From NCBI RefSeq assembly GCF_005518135.1, contig NZ_SULI01000002.1, positions 186,001 to 250,000 of the forward strand: a DNA stretch of 64,000 nt. Direction: 5' to 3'. The notes under the pieces were generated by a model. It was not told the origin of the DNA. It was given only the letters and a program-made list of their open reading frames with translations, and ran no database searches. The translations under genes and the position numbers were made by a program. The stretch is from Shimia litoralis (GTDB lineage: Bacteria; Pseudomonadota; Alphaproteobacteria; Rhodobacterales; Rhodobacteraceae). This document shows, one piece after another, positions 52,135 to 62,283 of this stretch. Numbering within the stretch: position 1 is the first letter of the stretch; each line of letters starts with the position of its first letter.

Positions 52135-52884
52135 CTAAGGCGTTTTGACCACGCCAATAATTGGCCCCATGGGCAAACCCGCGTCAGCACGGCCGATCAT
52201 GGGGGCATACAGCCGTGAAATACGGCCATCTAGATAGAGCGCGTTGGGGGTGCTCAGTTTATCGCGAAACAACCGTGCGAATGTGTGGAAGTTCACGCCT
52301 TGATTGGACATGGCAAAAATGGCGGTTTTCCCATCTGGCGTGGTGCCGACGCCATTTCGGATCAGACGTGAGGTGCCGTCTTTTAGAAAACGCGGATGCA
52401 ATTTGTCGTCTATGACAAGCATTGGACCAGATTGCGTCGCATACTGGCAATCTGGTTGCGTGTCTGCAAAGCGCAGGGTTTCGATGACATCTGCACGGCC
52501 TGCCCGAATACAGAACACACCATTGGGCAAAAGCCCGAAATTCCCCGGACTGGCATTGGTGAGCAGGCGCATTTCCTGCTGGCCGTCCTCAATAAACAGA
52601 CCAACGGGGCGCCGATCGGCATGATACATGCCACCGTTCACCCCAAATGCCAGCACGTGACCGTCTGGCAGGGTGCGCGCGACGTTCCCAAAGCTGCCGA
52701 GGGGCATTCCGGTTTCATCTCGCAAAAAGATTCTCAGGTCGTCTTGGCGCAGATCGACGGAGCACACTGAATAGTCTCCGCCTTCAAACGTCAGCATCTC
52801 GCAACTCACCGCTTCGGCTGCAGGCGTCACGAGCACGACAAGCGCGCTCCAGACGGCAACACAAATCGCGGCTGTACGCATCAT
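52135..52884 (-). CDS. DUF2233 phosphodiester glycosidase-like exported protein
   Basis: A 249-residue protein. A signal peptide (about residues 1-25, ending AEA) precedes a domain related to the mammalian N-acetylglucosamine-1-phosphodiester glycosidase fold. Markers are [20 protein letters not shown] and the late [14 protein letters not shown]. The natural substrate is unknown; a wall or exopolysaccharide phosphodiester is possible. It overlaps the rbfA stop by ATGA and is followed by truB after about 100 nt. Its place among ribosome-maturation genes is not explained by its predicted export. Confidence 0.85.
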   Translation of the reverse strand: MMRTAAICVAVWSALVVLVTPAAEAVSCEMLTFEGGDYSVCSVDLRQDDLRIFLRDETGMPLGSFGNVARTLPDGHVLAFGVNGGMYHADRRPVGLFIEDGQQEMRLLTNASPGNFGLLPNGVFCIRAGRADVIETLRFADTQPDCQYATQSGPMLVIDDKLHPRFLKDGTSRLIRNGVGTTPDGKTAIFAMSNQGVNFHTFARLFRDKLSTPNALYLDGRISRLYAPMIGRADAGLPMGPIIGVVKTP

Positions 52885-53285
52885 TCGTCGTCGCGCTCCA
52901 AATCCTGCCGCACACTCGCTTGCGCCAACATATCTCTGGTTGCGTCCATTTGGTCAAAGGTCATGTCCAGCTGGAACCGCAAATCAGGCGCGTATTTGAG
53001 TTGGGCCTTGCGACCAATGATCGTGCGCAATTCGCCTTTGTTGCGGGCCAATAGCTTAAGCACCTCGTCTTTGCCCTTGCCGCCAAGCGGCAGCACATAA
53101 ACTGTCGCAATGCGCAGATCGGGTGTGGTGCGGACCTCGCCGACGGTAATGGACATGCGATTTAGGTCGGGATCATGAACATCCCCCCGCATCAGAACCT
53201 CGGAGAGGGTGCGACGGATCAATTCCCCGACACGCAGCTGTCGTTGCGAGGGACCGGTATCTTCTGTGTATCTGTTCTTTGCCAT
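52881..53285 (-). CDS. rbfA: 30S ribosome-binding factor A
   Basis: Assists late 30S maturation and cold adaptation by acting on the 5' end region of 16S rRNA. It has 134 residues with the KH-like fold. [20 protein letters not shown] is the N-terminal signature, followed by [19 protein letters not shown] and [17 protein letters not shown] at 53294 is also possible (it adds three residues). It is divergent from dapB. Overlaps DUF2233 as ATGA. Confidence 0.94.
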   Translation of the reverse strand: MAKNRYTEDTGPSQRQLRVGELIRRTLSEVLMRGDVHDPDLNRMSITVGEVRTTPDLRIATVYVLPLGGKGKDEVLKLLARNKGELRTIIGRKAQLKYAPDLRFQLDMTFDQMDATRDMLAQASVRQDLERDDE

Positions 53286-53424
53286 GTGCTTCACTTAGGC
53301 CTTTCAAGAGGCTTTGCCAAGCGGTCGCGGTTTCGCTAAACGGTGACAACAGATGAATTGTGGCCTGCGCCTGCGCTGAGGGGGATCCTTTGGCGGCACA
53401 GGGACCGTTGAAAGGTACGAGACG

Positions 53425-54234
53425 ATGACAGAGCTTCCCGGAATTGTAATTACCGGAGCATCAGGCCGGATGGGGCAGATGCTGATCCAAACTGTTGTAC
53501 AAAGCGACAAGGCGCGTTTGGTCGGAGCCGTTGAAAGAGCCGGGCACCCCTGGGTCGGTCAGGATATCGGCCAAGCGATGGGCGGTGCCGCGCTTGGTGT
53601 GGTGGTCACAGACGAGCCGCTTGAGGCGTTTGCCAAAGCACAGGCCGTTATCGATTTCACAGCACCTGCCGCAACATTGCAATTTGCGAAACTCGCGGCA
53701 CAGGCGCGCGCTGTGCATGTGATCGGTACCACAGGCATGAGCGACGAAGATATTGCCAAGCTAGAGCCATGTGGCCGACATGCCGTGATTGTGCGCGCGG
53801 GCAATATGTCGTTGGGGGTCAATCTGTTGACCCAACTGACCAAAAAAGTCGCGGCAGCTTTGGACGATGATTACGATATTGAAATCATTGAATCACATCA
53901 CAACCAAAAAGTGGACGCCCCAAGTGGCACGGCGCTGATGTTAGGTGAGGCGGCTGCAGAAGGGCGTGGTGTTGCATTGGCGGATGTGTCTGATCGCGGG
54001 CGCGATGGCATTACAGGTGCGCGTCAGAAAGGCGACATCGGCTTCGTGGCTGTGCGCGGCGGCGACATCGTCGGGGAACATGACGTGATGTTTGCCACGG
54101 CTGGCGAACGGATTATCCTGCGACATGTCGCCAGCGACCGAAGCGTTTTCGCCAGAGGGGCGCTCAAGGCTGCGCTTTGGGGTCAAAGCCAAAAACCGGG
54201 TGAATACGATATGCTCGATGTGCTGGGTCTCTAG
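53425..54234 (+). CDS. dapB: 4-hydroxy-tetrahydrodipicolinate reductase
   Basis: Reduces tetrahydrodipicolinate precursor with NAD(P)H for lysine and diaminopimelate synthesis. It has 269 residues. The nucleotide site is [15 protein letters not shown], and the catalytic segment [15 protein letters not shown] has the His/Lys pair. The C-terminal [19 protein letters not shown] is conserved. AAAGG precedes the ATG. Convergent with the NIPSNAP gene, 4 nt apart. Confidence 0.97.
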   Translation: MTELPGIVITGASGRMGQMLIQTVVQSDKARLVGAVERAGHPWVGQDIGQAMGGAALGVVVTDEPLEAFAKAQAVIDFTAPAATLQFAKLAAQARAVHVIGTTGMSDEDIAKLEPCGRHAVIVRAGNMSLGVNLLTQLTKKVAAALDDDYDIEIIESHHNQKVDAPSGTALMLGEAAAEGRGVALADVSDRGRDGITGARQKGDIGFVAVRGGDIVGEHDVMFATAGERIILRHVASDRSVFARGALKAALWGQSQKPGEYDMLDVLGL

Positions 54235-54238
54235 TCGA

Positions 54239-54568
54239 TCACAACATGACAGAGCCGTCGAAACCTTCGAACCCTTGGGTGGTCTCGACCACCGAGGCTT
54301 CAAAGGTTTCAATCATCGGCATGACAATTGGCTCGATTTCGGCCCAGACGGGGCCATCGTAAAAGGCGTCTTTGACGGCGTCGCGATGCGCCAAGCTGTC
54401 AAACGCGCGGCTCCAGTGTACGACATCGGGATCGTCCAGATCGCGTAGTGGTCCGAAAACACGCATGCCCGCGTCGCGCAAGACGCGTCGATTTGTGTCT
54501 TCGAAATATCGAATAAAGTCTTCACGCCGCCCGGGCTTGAGCCGATATTTTCGAAGTTCGATGATCAT
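54239..54568 (-). CDS. NIPSNAP-family protein
   Basis: A 109-residue dimeric alpha-beta barrel-type protein. It starts MIIELRKYRLKPGRREDFIRYF, with VFGPLRDLDDPDVVHWSRAFDS in two adjacent strands and YDGPVWAEIEPIVMPMIE at the end. Function is unknown in bacteria. It has its own start 15 nt after the DUF1674 gene ends, so the two may be co-transcribed. Confidence 0.85.
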   Translation of the reverse strand: MIIELRKYRLKPGRREDFIRYFEDTNRRVLRDAGMRVFGPLRDLDDPDVVHWSRAFDSLAHRDAVKDAFYDGPVWAEIEPIVMPMIETFEASVVETTQGFEGFDGSVML

Positions 54569-54583
54569 AGTCGTGTGGCCCTA

Positions 54584-54772
54584 TCAAAAGTCGATCGCGA
54601 TTCCCTTTTTTTCCCAATCGCCATACCGCACAGGTTCGGGGCCATCTCGCCCCCCAAGTTCGGTTTGAAGATCAAGGGATTTGGCCGCCTTACGGCGTTC
54701 TTCGGCTTCGGCGAGGGCGCGCTGGGCTGCTGCGGGCAATGCCTTTGGGGTCTCTTGGGTCTCATCGGTCAT
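54584..54772 (-). CDS. DUF1674 protein (SDHAF4-like assembly factor)
   Basis: A 62-residue protein. An Ala/Lys-rich helix (LPAAAQRALAEAEERRKA) precedes the family tail GPEPVRYGDWEKKGIAIDF. In mitochondria and some alphaproteobacteria this family helps flavinylated SdhA join succinate dehydrogenase; that role is inferred here. ATG 54772 has AAGGAA about 9 nt upstream. It is divergent from the RsmB-like gene. No sdh genes are in the window. Confidence 0.85.
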   Translation of the reverse strand: MTDETQETPKALPAAAQRALAEAEERRKAAKSLDLQTELGGRDGPEPVRYGDWEKKGIAIDF

Positions 54773-54849
54773 ACGGTGGGTTCCTTTTGCCGTTAGCCCT
54801 TGATATACGCGCCCGTCTTCTATGGACAAGTGATTGAAGGAGCGTCCTC

Positions 54850-56118
54850 ATGTCTCAGACCGGTGTTCAGGCCCGTCGTAGCGCGGTTTACCTGTTGGAT
54901 CAGGTGTTGGGCGAAGGGCGCCTTATGTCGGAATTGATCGGTGGCGGCGCGCTGGATAGGCTTGTGCCAGAAGATCGGGCGCGTGCACAGCGCTTGGCCA
55001 CAGAAACCCTGCGCGGGCTGGAACGCGCAGACCGCATCCTGAAAAAACACTTGGCGAAAAGCCCGCCTTTGACCGTGCAAAATATTTTGCGCATCGCCAC
55101 ATATGAATTGTGTCAGGGCGGGGCTGCCCATGGGGTGGTCAATGCTGCGGTAGAGATTGTTGGCAAAAACCGACGGACAGCCGCCATGAAGGGGCTTGTG
55201 AACGCCGTGTTGCGCAAAGTTGCGGATACCGGGCCGGAAATGTGGGCTGCATTGCGTGTACCGCATCTACCGAAATGGCTGCGCAGCCCCTTGGTGGCGG
55301 CGTACGGTGCAGAAGGTGTTCAGGCGATGGAAGCCGCACATTTTGCGGGTGCCCCACTTGATTTGATGGCCAAAGGGGATCGTGGCGCGCTTCATCGCTC
55401 TTTGGGCGGCGAGATGCTGCCTACGGGCACGGTACGACTGCAAGAGGCGGGCCAAGTGTCCGGTCTTCCGGGTTTCAAGCGCGGAAGCTGGTGGGTGCAA
55501 GACGCAGCGGCGTCGATGCCGGTGCATGTCCTAAACCCCCAATCCGGCGAACAGGTTCTGGACCTGTGCGCGGCACCGGGTGGGAAAACGATGCAGCTTG
55601 CCGCCGCGGGGGCCGTTGTCACCGCAGTGGATGACTCGGAATCGCGCATGGCGCGTGTGCGCGAAAATCTCAAACGCACAGGCCTCAAGGCTGAAATTGT
55701 CGTGGGCGACGCGATGGCGCAAGGCGGCGCGTGGGATGCAATCTTGCTGGATGCGCCATGTTCGGCGACGGGGACTATTCGGCGACATCCTGACCTGCCG
55801 CATGCCAAAGACGGAAGCGACTTTGGCGATTTGATAAACCTTCAGGCCGCGATGCTGGATCACGCGATTAGCTTGCTCAAACCCGGGGGGCGTTTGGTTT
55901 TCTGTACGTGCTCATTGTTGCCGGATGAAGGTGAGTGTCAGGTTGAGGATGCGCTGGCGCGCCACGAGGGGCTGAGTGTGGATCGTGCGGCCGTGGCTTT
56001 GGATGGTGTCGACCCTGCATGGATCACCGAAGAAGGCGGCTTGCGGTTACGACCGGACTATTGGTCTGACAAGGGCGGAATGGACGGGTTCTATATGGCC
56101 TGTATCAGAAAATCCTGA
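54850..56118 (+). CDS. rsmB: RsmB-like RNA (cytosine-C5) methyltransferase
   Basis: Methylates cytosine in rRNA, most likely C967 of 16S rRNA. It has 422 residues. The N-terminal NusB-like domain (about 5-130) includes RNILRIATYELC-like sequence, and the catalytic domain has DLCAAPGGKTMQLAA, DAPCSATGTIRRHPDL and CTCSLLPDEGE with the two catalytic Cys. The NusB domain favours RsmB over RsmF or YebU. Divergent from the DUF1674 gene, 77 nt away. Confidence 0.9.
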   Translation: MSQTGVQARRSAVYLLDQVLGEGRLMSELIGGGALDRLVPEDRARAQRLATETLRGLERADRILKKHLAKSPPLTVQNILRIATYELCQGGAAHGVVNAAVEIVGKNRRTAAMKGLVNAVLRKVADTGPEMWAALRVPHLPKWLRSPLVAAYGAEGVQAMEAAHFAGAPLDLMAKGDRGALHRSLGGEMLPTGTVRLQEAGQVSGLPGFKRGSWWVQDAAASMPVHVLNPQSGEQVLDLCAAPGGKTMQLAAAGAVVTAVDDSESRMARVRENLKRTGLKAEIVVGDAMAQGGAWDAILLDAPCSATGTIRRHPDLPHAKDGSDFGDLINLQAAMLDHAISLLKPGGRLVFCTCSLLPDEGECQVEDALARHEGLSVDRAAVALDGVDPAWITEEGGLRLRPDYWSDKGGMDGFYMACIRKS

Positions 56119-56325
56119 CAAATTTCTCTGTGCGCGCGAGGCATCGAAGCCTCTCGTGAATGCCCTAACGGCGTGACGCTGTCCCCCATGTCGAGCAGGG
56201 AGGCACTGGTGTTTGCGCGCGGACGGATGTCATCTGCAACGATCACGCGATTCAATCGGTGACTTTGGATCACGCTGGGTTTATCATTCCGGAAAACGCC
56301 ACCAGAGCGTAGAGGCAGTAGAGTG

Positions 56326-58053
56326 ATGACCAACCCCGAAGGACTTTCGGCGCGGTATACGCGTTTCATGCATCTTGTGCATGCGCGCCTAAGTGCGATG
56401 GCACGTCCTGCAACTGCGTTCACCTCTACGCCTGAACCACGCACAATCGGCAGCTTTGCTCGTGGTCGACAACTGATCGCAGGAAATTTCCTGTTTGCTG
56501 GGCGATTGATCACCAGCTCTGATGCTCAAATTTGGTCCTTGGGTGCGCGCGACCTCAGCTTTACCAACGAACTTCATGGGTTTGCATGGCTCGACGATTT
56601 GGCGTCGGTCGGGGACATTGCCGCACGTCAGAAAGCGCAAGATTGGGTGTGGCTCTGGATCTCGCAATATGGTGCCGGGCGGGGTCCTGGATGGACGCCG
56701 GATCTCACGGGGCGGCGGCTGATTCGATGGATCAACCACGCGCTATTTCTATTGCGTGGGCAAGAAAGCGCTCAGTCGGCAGCGTTTTATCGTTCCTTGG
56801 CGCAACAGACGATTTTCCTATCACGACGCTGGCATAAAGCTGGGGCAGGTCTGCCACGGTTCGAAGCACTGACGGGATTGATTTACGCGGGTCTGGCCCT
56901 TGAGGGGATGTCGCAATACGTTGCGCCAGCTCTCAAGGCGCTCGACAAAGAATGCAAGCTTCAGGTCGATCCTGACGGGGGGATACCGACACGCAACCCC
57001 GAAGAGCTGCTCGAAGTGTTCACGTTGCTGACTTGGACGGCTGCGGCTTTGGCCGAAGCAGGGCAAGCCCCATCAGAGGCCCATCTTGGAGCCATTGAGC
57101 GCATTGCGCCGACATTGCGTACGCTGCGCCATGCAGATGGTGGATTGGCGCGGTTTCATGGCGGCGGCCGCGGGCTTGAAGGGCGGCTTGATCATGCGCT
57201 GGCCGAAAGCCAAAACAAGCTGCGCCAAGCTGACGGGCTTTCGATGGGGTATGCGCGACTGTCTGCGGGACGCACCAGCGTGATTGCCGATGCAAGCCCC
57301 CCCCCTGTCAAAGAGGCATCGATCAACGGGCACGCCTCTACTTTGGCGTTTGAGCTGACCAGTGGTCGCCGCCCAATGATCGTCAATTGTGGCTCCGGGG
57401 CGAATTTCGGCGAGGAATGGCGTCGGGCTGGGCGGGCCACCCCAAGTCATTCGACATTATGTCTTGATGGGTATTCCAGCGCACGTTTGGGCGAGGCCGG
57501 ACAAGGCGGTCGACGTCAGGAGCAGTTGGTCGATGCGCCCACCGATGTGCCTGTACAAATGAGTCAGGCGTCGGATGGTTTAAGGTTCCAGGGTGGGCAC
57601 AACGGATATGTGGCAACACATGGTCTGACGCATGCGCGCACGCTCGAGCTTACCTTTGACGGGCGCGGTATGGTCGGAGAAGACTTGCTGGTGGCGCTGG
57701 ATGCGCCTGCCAAGCGCACGTTCGACAAGGCAATGGATGCCACAAGCTTGCAAGGTATTCCGTTCCGGCTTCGGTTTCACCTGCATCCCGAGGTCGACGC
57801 CGCCGTAGATATGGGCGGGGCTGCGGTCTCACTGGCGCTCAAAAGCGGGGAGCTTTGGGTCTTTCGGTTCGATGGCAGCATAGAATTGGGCCTTGAACCC
57901 AGTGTTTTTCTGGAAAAAAAACCGATTAAAGCCGCGCGCGACAAAACAGATCGTTCTATCTGGGGCCGCAATGGAGTATGCGACCCGCATCCGGTGGTCT
58001 TTGGCCAAAGCGCAGGATTCTGCGATGGCGATCCGAGACCTGAACCGCGATGA
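56326..58053 (+). CDS. Heparinase II/III-like protein
   Basis: A 575-residue protein. The first 330 residues are helical (alpha/alpha toroid) with FTNELHGFAWLDDL and NPEELLEVFTLLTWTAAALA. The rest is a beta-sandwich starting STLAFELTSGRRPMIVNCGSG, typical of the family. No signal peptide is obvious. Many roseobacters carry such a gene next to rsmB and purH; a cell-envelope polysaccharide lyase role is possible but unproven. The start is ATG 56326 (AGAGG upstream); a GTG at 56323 precedes it. Confidence 0.85.
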   Translation: MTNPEGLSARYTRFMHLVHARLSAMARPATAFTSTPEPRTIGSFARGRQLIAGNFLFAGRLITSSDAQIWSLGARDLSFTNELHGFAWLDDLASVGDIAARQKAQDWVWLWISQYGAGRGPGWTPDLTGRRLIRWINHALFLLRGQESAQSAAFYRSLAQQTIFLSRRWHKAGAGLPRFEALTGLIYAGLALEGMSQYVAPALKALDKECKLQVDPDGGIPTRNPEELLEVFTLLTWTAAALAEAGQAPSEAHLGAIERIAPTLRTLRHADGGLARFHGGGRGLEGRLDHALAESQNKLRQADGLSMGYARLSAGRTSVIADASPPPVKEASINGHASTLAFELTSGRRPMIVNCGSGANFGEEWRRAGRATPSHSTLCLDGYSSARLGEAGQGGRRQEQLVDAPTDVPVQMSQASDGLRFQGGHNGYVATHGLTHARTLELTFDGRGMVGEDLLVALDAPAKRTFDKAMDATSLQGIPFRLRFHLHPEVDAAVDMGGAAVSLALKSGELWVFRFDGSIELGLEPSVFLEKKPIKAARDKTDRSIWGRNGVCDPHPVVFGQSAGFCDGDPRPEPR

Positions 58054-58095
58054 CCTGGATCTGACACCTTGAACCCTTAGGGAACCATTGTACCC

Positions 58096-59685
58096 ATGAC
58101 CGACCTGCACCCCGTCCGCCGCGCCCTTATCTCTGTTTCTGACAAAACTGGCTTGATCGAGCTGGCCACCGCGCTATCTGCGCGTGGCGTTGAATTGCTC
58201 TCAACTGGTGGCAGCGCCAAAGCCATGCGGGACGCAGGTCTCGCGGTCAAAGATGTGGCTGACATCACAGGTTTCCCTGAAATGATGGATGGTCGTGTAA
58301 AAACACTGCATCCCAATGTGCATGGCGGCCTTTTGGCGTTGCGCGACAATGCCGACCACGTTGCGGCCATGGATGAGCACGGCATTGGCGGCATCGATCT
58401 TTTGGTCGTAAACCTGTACCCGTTCGAAGCCACGGTGGCTGCGGGTGCCGACTATGACACATGTATCGAAAACATCGATATTGGCGGTCCGGCAATGATC
58501 CGTGCTGCGGCCAAGAACGCGGCCTTTGTGAACGTGATCGTTGATGTCGAAGATTACGATAAGCTCTTGGGTGACATGGAACAGCACGACGGGGCCACCT
58601 GTCCGAAATTCCGCCGCAAGCTTTCGCAAAAGGCTTATGCGCGTACCGCCGCGTATGATGCCGCCGTGTCTAACTGGATGGCAAGCCAACTTGATCTGGT
58701 TGCGCCCAAACGTCGGGCCGTCGCTGGCGAGTTGAAGCAGACCTTGCGTTATGGTGAAAACAGCCATCAGAAAGCTGCGTTTTATACTGACGGATCGAAC
58801 CGCCCCGGCGTGGCCACAGCGGTCCAGCTTCAGGGTAAAGAGCTGAGCTATAATAATATCAACGACACAGACGCTGCCTATGAGCTGGTGGCGGAATTTG
58901 ATCCGGCCAACGGGCCAGCCTGTGCGATTATCAAACACGCCAACCCGTGTGGCGTTGCGGTTGGAGCGACATTGACCGAGGCCTATCAAAAGGCCTTTGA
59001 TTGCGACCGCACGTCGGCGTTTGGTGGTATCGTTGCCCTGAACCAGCCGCTTGAGGCGGACACAGCAAAAAAGATCGTCGAGATTTTCACAGAAGTTGTA
59101 ATTGCACCTGGTGCGTCAGACGAAGCCAAGGAAATTTTTGCTTCCAAAAAGAACCTGCGTTTGTTGCTGACGGACGCACTGCCTAATCCGCGCACGCCGA
59201 TTATGGCGTACAAACAAGTTGCGGGCGGTCTTTTGGTTCAGGACAAAGATGTCGGATCTGTCGATGTCGAGGACCTGAAGGTTGTGACCAAGAAGGCCCC
59301 AACTGAGCAAGAAATGGCCGATCTATTGTTTGCGTGGAAAGTGGCGAAACACGTTAAATCCAACGCGATTGTCTATGTCAAAGATGGCGCGACCGTCGGT
59401 GTTGGCGCCGGACAGATGAGCCGTCTGGACAGTGCAAACGTTGCCGCCGCCAAAGCTGGCCGCATGGCCGAAGAACTTGGCTTGGACGAAAGCCCCGCCA
59501 AAGGCAGTGCGGTGGCGTCAGATGCCTTTTTCCCATTTGCTGACGGTTTGTTGGAAGCCGCTGCCGCAGGCGGGAAATGCGTCATTCAGCCCGGTGGTTC
59601 CATGCGCGACGAAGAAGTCATCGCCGCAGCGGATGAAGCAGGATTGGCCATGGTCTTTACCGGGATGCGCCACTTCCGCCACTAA
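58096..59685 (+). CDS. purH: Bifunctional AICAR formyltransferase/IMP cyclohydrolase
   Basis: Last two steps of purine synthesis. It has 529 residues. The MGS-like IMP cyclohydrolase domain (about 1-150) has [17 protein letters not shown] and [13 protein letters not shown]. The AICARFT domain has [11 protein letters not shown] near residue 280 and the late [15 protein letters not shown]. Both active sites look intact. It follows the heparinase gene by 42 nt and may share its transcript. The lspA gene follows. Confidence 0.97.
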   Translation: MTDLHPVRRALISVSDKTGLIELATALSARGVELLSTGGSAKAMRDAGLAVKDVADITGFPEMMDGRVKTLHPNVHGGLLALRDNADHVAAMDEHGIGGIDLLVVNLYPFEATVAAGADYDTCIENIDIGGPAMIRAAAKNAAFVNVIVDVEDYDKLLGDMEQHDGATCPKFRRKLSQKAYARTAAYDAAVSNWMASQLDLVAPKRRAVAGELKQTLRYGENSHQKAAFYTDGSNRPGVATAVQLQGKELSYNNINDTDAAYELVAEFDPANGPACAIIKHANPCGVAVGATLTEAYQKAFDCDRTSAFGGIVALNQPLEADTAKKIVEIFTEVVIAPGASDEAKEIFASKKNLRLLLTDALPNPRTPIMAYKQVAGGLLVQDKDVGSVDVEDLKVVTKKAPTEQEMADLLFAWKVAKHVKSNAIVYVKDGATVGVGAGQMSRLDSANVAAAKAGRMAEELGLDESPAKGSAVASDAFFPFADGLLEAAAAGGKCVIQPGGSMRDEEVIAAADEAGLAMVFTGMRHFRH

Positions 59686-59791
59686 CACGGCAAAAAATAC
59701 GGATGTCTGCCCCAGATTGTCGGGCGGGCATCCCAAAAAATACAAGCCTTTGATACAAAAGGTAAAACGAGGCAATAAAGGGGGCGTTTAC

Positions 59792-60262
59792 ATGCGTCTT
59801 GTCTTCTGGGCAGGTTTTTGGGCTTTTCTTTCTGACCAAGCCAGCAAATATCTTGTCGTGCATGTTCTGAATCTTCGGGACATCGGTCAGCTTGATGTTC
59901 TGCCGCCATTGCTGCGCTTTCACATGGCGTGGAACGAAGGTATCAATTTCGGCCTCTTTTCCAACAGCGCCGACACCGCACGCTGGTTTCTTATTTTGCT
60001 GGGGTTTGCAATTTCGGGCGCGATCCTGATGTGGGTATATCGTGACCCGCCCGGAAAAATGGGGATGATCTCTGCGGGGCTTTTGATCGGAGGCGCGCTG
60101 GGAAATGTGGTGGATCGGCTCTTGTATGGGGCTGTTGCCGATTTTTTGAACATGTCGTGTTGCGGGATCAACAACCCGTATTCCTTTAACGTTGCCGATA
60201 TTTGGATCTTTGCCGGGGCCTTTGGTCTGGTGATCTGGGGTGGCAGCAAAAAGGCCACGTGA
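59792..60262 (+). CDS. lspA: Signal peptidase II (lipoprotein)
   Basis: Cleaves lipoprotein signal peptides in the inner membrane. It has 156 residues and four hydrophobic helices. The catalytic aspartates lie in VADFLNM and SFNVADIWIFAGA; NEGINFGLF is the conserved third block. An inserted CCGINNPY sits between the two aspartates. ATG 59792 has AAAGGGGG upstream. It lies next to a lipoprotein gene, matching its role. Earlier in-frame starts overlap purH and are rejected. Confidence 0.96.
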   Translation: MRLVFWAGFWAFLSDQASKYLVVHVLNLRDIGQLDVLPPLLRFHMAWNEGINFGLFSNSADTARWFLILLGFAISGAILMWVYRDPPGKMGMISAGLLIGGALGNVVDRLLYGAVADFLNMSCCGINNPYSFNVADIWIFAGAFGLVIWGGSKKAT

Positions 60263-60315
60263 CGGCGGCTTCACAATCGGATAAAAGCACGAACAATAGA
60301 AGCAGGAGTAGTGCT

Positions 60316-60825
60316 ATGCGCGTGTCGCGTGCTATCATTTTGGGAGTGAGCCTTTTGCTGGCTGCATGCAGCGGCAAAGAAGGCATTCGTCACCTGAGCT
60401 CGAACGGAGATGGCCCTGACGAGTTCCGCATCTTGCCCAGCAAGCCCCTTGAGACACCGCAAAACTATACAGCGCTTCCGACTCCGACACCGGGTGGTTC
60501 GAACATCACTGCCCTCGACCCCAAAGGGGACGCGGTTGCGGCTCTTGGCGGGTCTCGCAAGGCCGTGCACTCCACGACAATTTCAAAGAGCGACGCCGCA
60601 TTGGTGAATTACTCCGGGCGGACCGGACGGTCGGCGAATATCCGTCAAACGGTTGCGGCAGAAGATGCCGAGTTCCGCCGGACCAAGGGCCGCTTTTCGA
60701 ACTTCAAGATTGTCAAAGAAGATCGGTACAACGAAATCTACGAAGGTCAGCACCTGAATGCGCCACGAGAACAGGCGCGTTGGCGGGCCGGTGGGGCCAA
60801 GACGCCCGCCGCACCGTTGTTCTAA
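60316..60825 (+). CDS. DUF3035 lipoprotein
   Basis: A 169-residue outer-membrane-type lipoprotein. The signal peptide MRVSRAIILGVSLLLAACSG ends in a lipobox (LAAC), giving Cys 18 as the lipidated residue. The mature part is disordered-looking and contains PDEFRILPSKPLETP, the DUF3035 core. Members in alphaproteobacteria have been linked to the outer-membrane beta-barrel machinery, to my recollection. CAGGAG lies before the ATG. It follows lspA by 53 nt. Confidence 0.88.
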   Translation: MRVSRAIILGVSLLLAACSGKEGIRHLSSNGDGPDEFRILPSKPLETPQNYTALPTPTPGGSNITALDPKGDAVAALGGSRKAVHSTTISKSDAALVNYSGRTGRSANIRQTVAAEDAEFRRTKGRFSNFKIVKEDRYNEIYEGQHLNAPREQARWRAGGAKTPAAPLF

Positions 60826-60942
60826 GATATTCAGCGCGGCCTTTCTTCGCTCACATTTGCGTTTAGCCTCTTGAAGCGCCCAGTCTTGGGCGTAACTATC
60901 ATCTACATCTATTGATTAGACTTTTTGACTAGGAGAGGCCGC

Positions 60943-62283
60943 ATGCGCCGCATTCTCGCACTACTAACGATCGGACTTTTGGCTGCGGCCCCTGCACGTG
61001 CTGCAGAAAACGTGAGCGATTTCACTTTGGACAACGGTATGCAGGTCGTCGTGATTGAAGATCACCGGGCACCTGTTGTGATGCACATGGTTTGGTATCG
61101 ATCTGGGTCCGCAGATGAAACAGCAGGAGTTTCCGGAGTGGCTCATTTCTTGGAGCATCTGCTTTTCAAAGGTACGGACAAGCTTGAGCCGGGCGAATTT
61201 TCTGCGACTGTGGCTGCTCAGGGCGGGCGGGACAATGCCTTTACCAGTTACGACTATACTGCCTATTTTCAGCGTGTCGCGGCAGATCGCCTTGAATTGA
61301 TGATGACGATGGAAAGCGACCGGATGGTCAATTTGCGCCTTGGTCAAGAAGAAATTCTGACCGAACGTGATGTCATCATCGAAGAGCGCAACATGCGCAC
61401 CGAAAATAGCCCAGGTGCCTTGTTTCGAGAACAGATGAACGCGGCCCAGTACTATAACCATCGGTATGGTGTTCCGATTATTGGCTGGCGACACGAGATG
61501 GAAACGCTCTCGCTTGAGGATGCTTTGGCGTATTACGGTACATACTATGCGCCAAATAACGCGATCTTGGTTGTGGCTGGGGATGTCGATCCACAAGACG
61601 TGCTCGCGTTGGCCAAGACCTATTATGGGGTTCTTCCGGCCAACCCTGATCTGATGCCGCGTGATCGCACATCGGAGCCGCGCCAAACATCCGCGCGGCG
61701 GATGGTTTTCGAAGACCCGCGCGTGGCCCAGCCTTATGTGACCCGATCTTATTTGGCCCCCGAACGAAACCCCGGCGCACAATCTCAGGCTGCGGCGCTG
61801 ACGATGTTGGCGGAAATACTGGGCGGTGGCAGCACATCTGTCTTGAACCAAAAGCTCCAGTTCGAACAACAAAAGGTCATCTATGCGGGGGCCTTTTACG
61901 GGGGCACGTCGCTGGACATGACGACGTTTGATTTGACGGTTGTGCCTGCAGATGGTGTCAGCCTCCAAGACGCAGAAGACGCGATGGACGCGGTGATTGC
62001 GGCATTTTTGGAAGAAGGCGTGGATCAGGCCCAGCTTGACCGCATCAAGATGCAGCTTCGGGCGTCTCAGGTTTATGCGCGCGATAGCGTTGAATCGATT
62101 GCAAACCGGTATGGACGGGCGCTGACCACGGGGCTGACGGTTGAGGATGTTCAGGCGTGGCCGGATGTGCTTCAGGCCGTGACAGAACAGGATATTCTGG
62201 ATGCGGCACGGGCTGTGTTTGATCGAAAACAATCGGTCACTGGCTGGTTAACAAGTGGACATGCGACGGGGGGAAGCCAATGA
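60943..62283 (+). CDS. M16 zinc metallopeptidase, catalytic subunit
   Basis: A 446-residue exported peptidase of the pitrilysin/MPP-like M16 family. The signal peptide is about residues 1-21. The inverted zinc site HFLEH lies at about 68-72, with the downstream acidic ligand in the EERNMRTE region near 150. The second M16 domain spans about 190-430. AGGAGAGG precedes the ATG. It overlaps the next M16 gene by 4 nt, which is the non-catalytic partner. Confidence 0.93.
   Translation: MRRILALLTIGLLAAAPARAAENVSDFTLDNGMQVVVIEDHRAPVVMHMVWYRSGSADETAGVSGVAHFLEHLLFKGTDKLEPGEFSATVAAQGGRDNAFTSYDYTAYFQRVAADRLELMMTMESDRMVNLRLGQEEILTERDVIIEERNMRTENSPGALFREQMNAAQYYNHRYGVPIIGWRHEMETLSLEDALAYYGTYYAPNNAILVVAGDVDPQDVLALAKTYYGVLPANPDLMPRDRTSEPRQTSARRMVFEDPRVAQPYVTRSYLAPERNPGAQSQAAALTMLAEILGGGSTSVLNQKLQFEQQKVIYAGAFYGGTSLDMTTFDLTVVPADGVSLQDAEDAMDAVIAAFLEEGVDQAQLDRIKMQLRASQVYARDSVESIANRYGRALTTGLTVEDVQAWPDVLQAVTEQDILDAARAVFDRKQSVTGWLTSGHATGGSQ

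Noticed and set aside
58201-58989. 262-codon minus-strand frame inside purH
   Set aside because: purH is intact with both catalytic domains; no signals support the antisense frame.
59701-59740. Hairpin after purH as its terminator
   Set aside because: The stem relies on G-U pairs and is followed by A-rich, not T-rich, sequence on the plus strand, so I could not support it as an intrinsic terminator.
59432-59791. N-terminal extension of lspA into purH
   Set aside because: It reads through the last part of purH in another frame and lacks membrane or family features. ATG 59792 has a strong ribosome binding site.
60964-62232. 422-codon open frame antisense to the first M16 peptidase
   Set aside because: Same reason: the real gene has HFLEH and a signal peptide, and the antisense frame has low-complexity His/Arg-rich sequence only.
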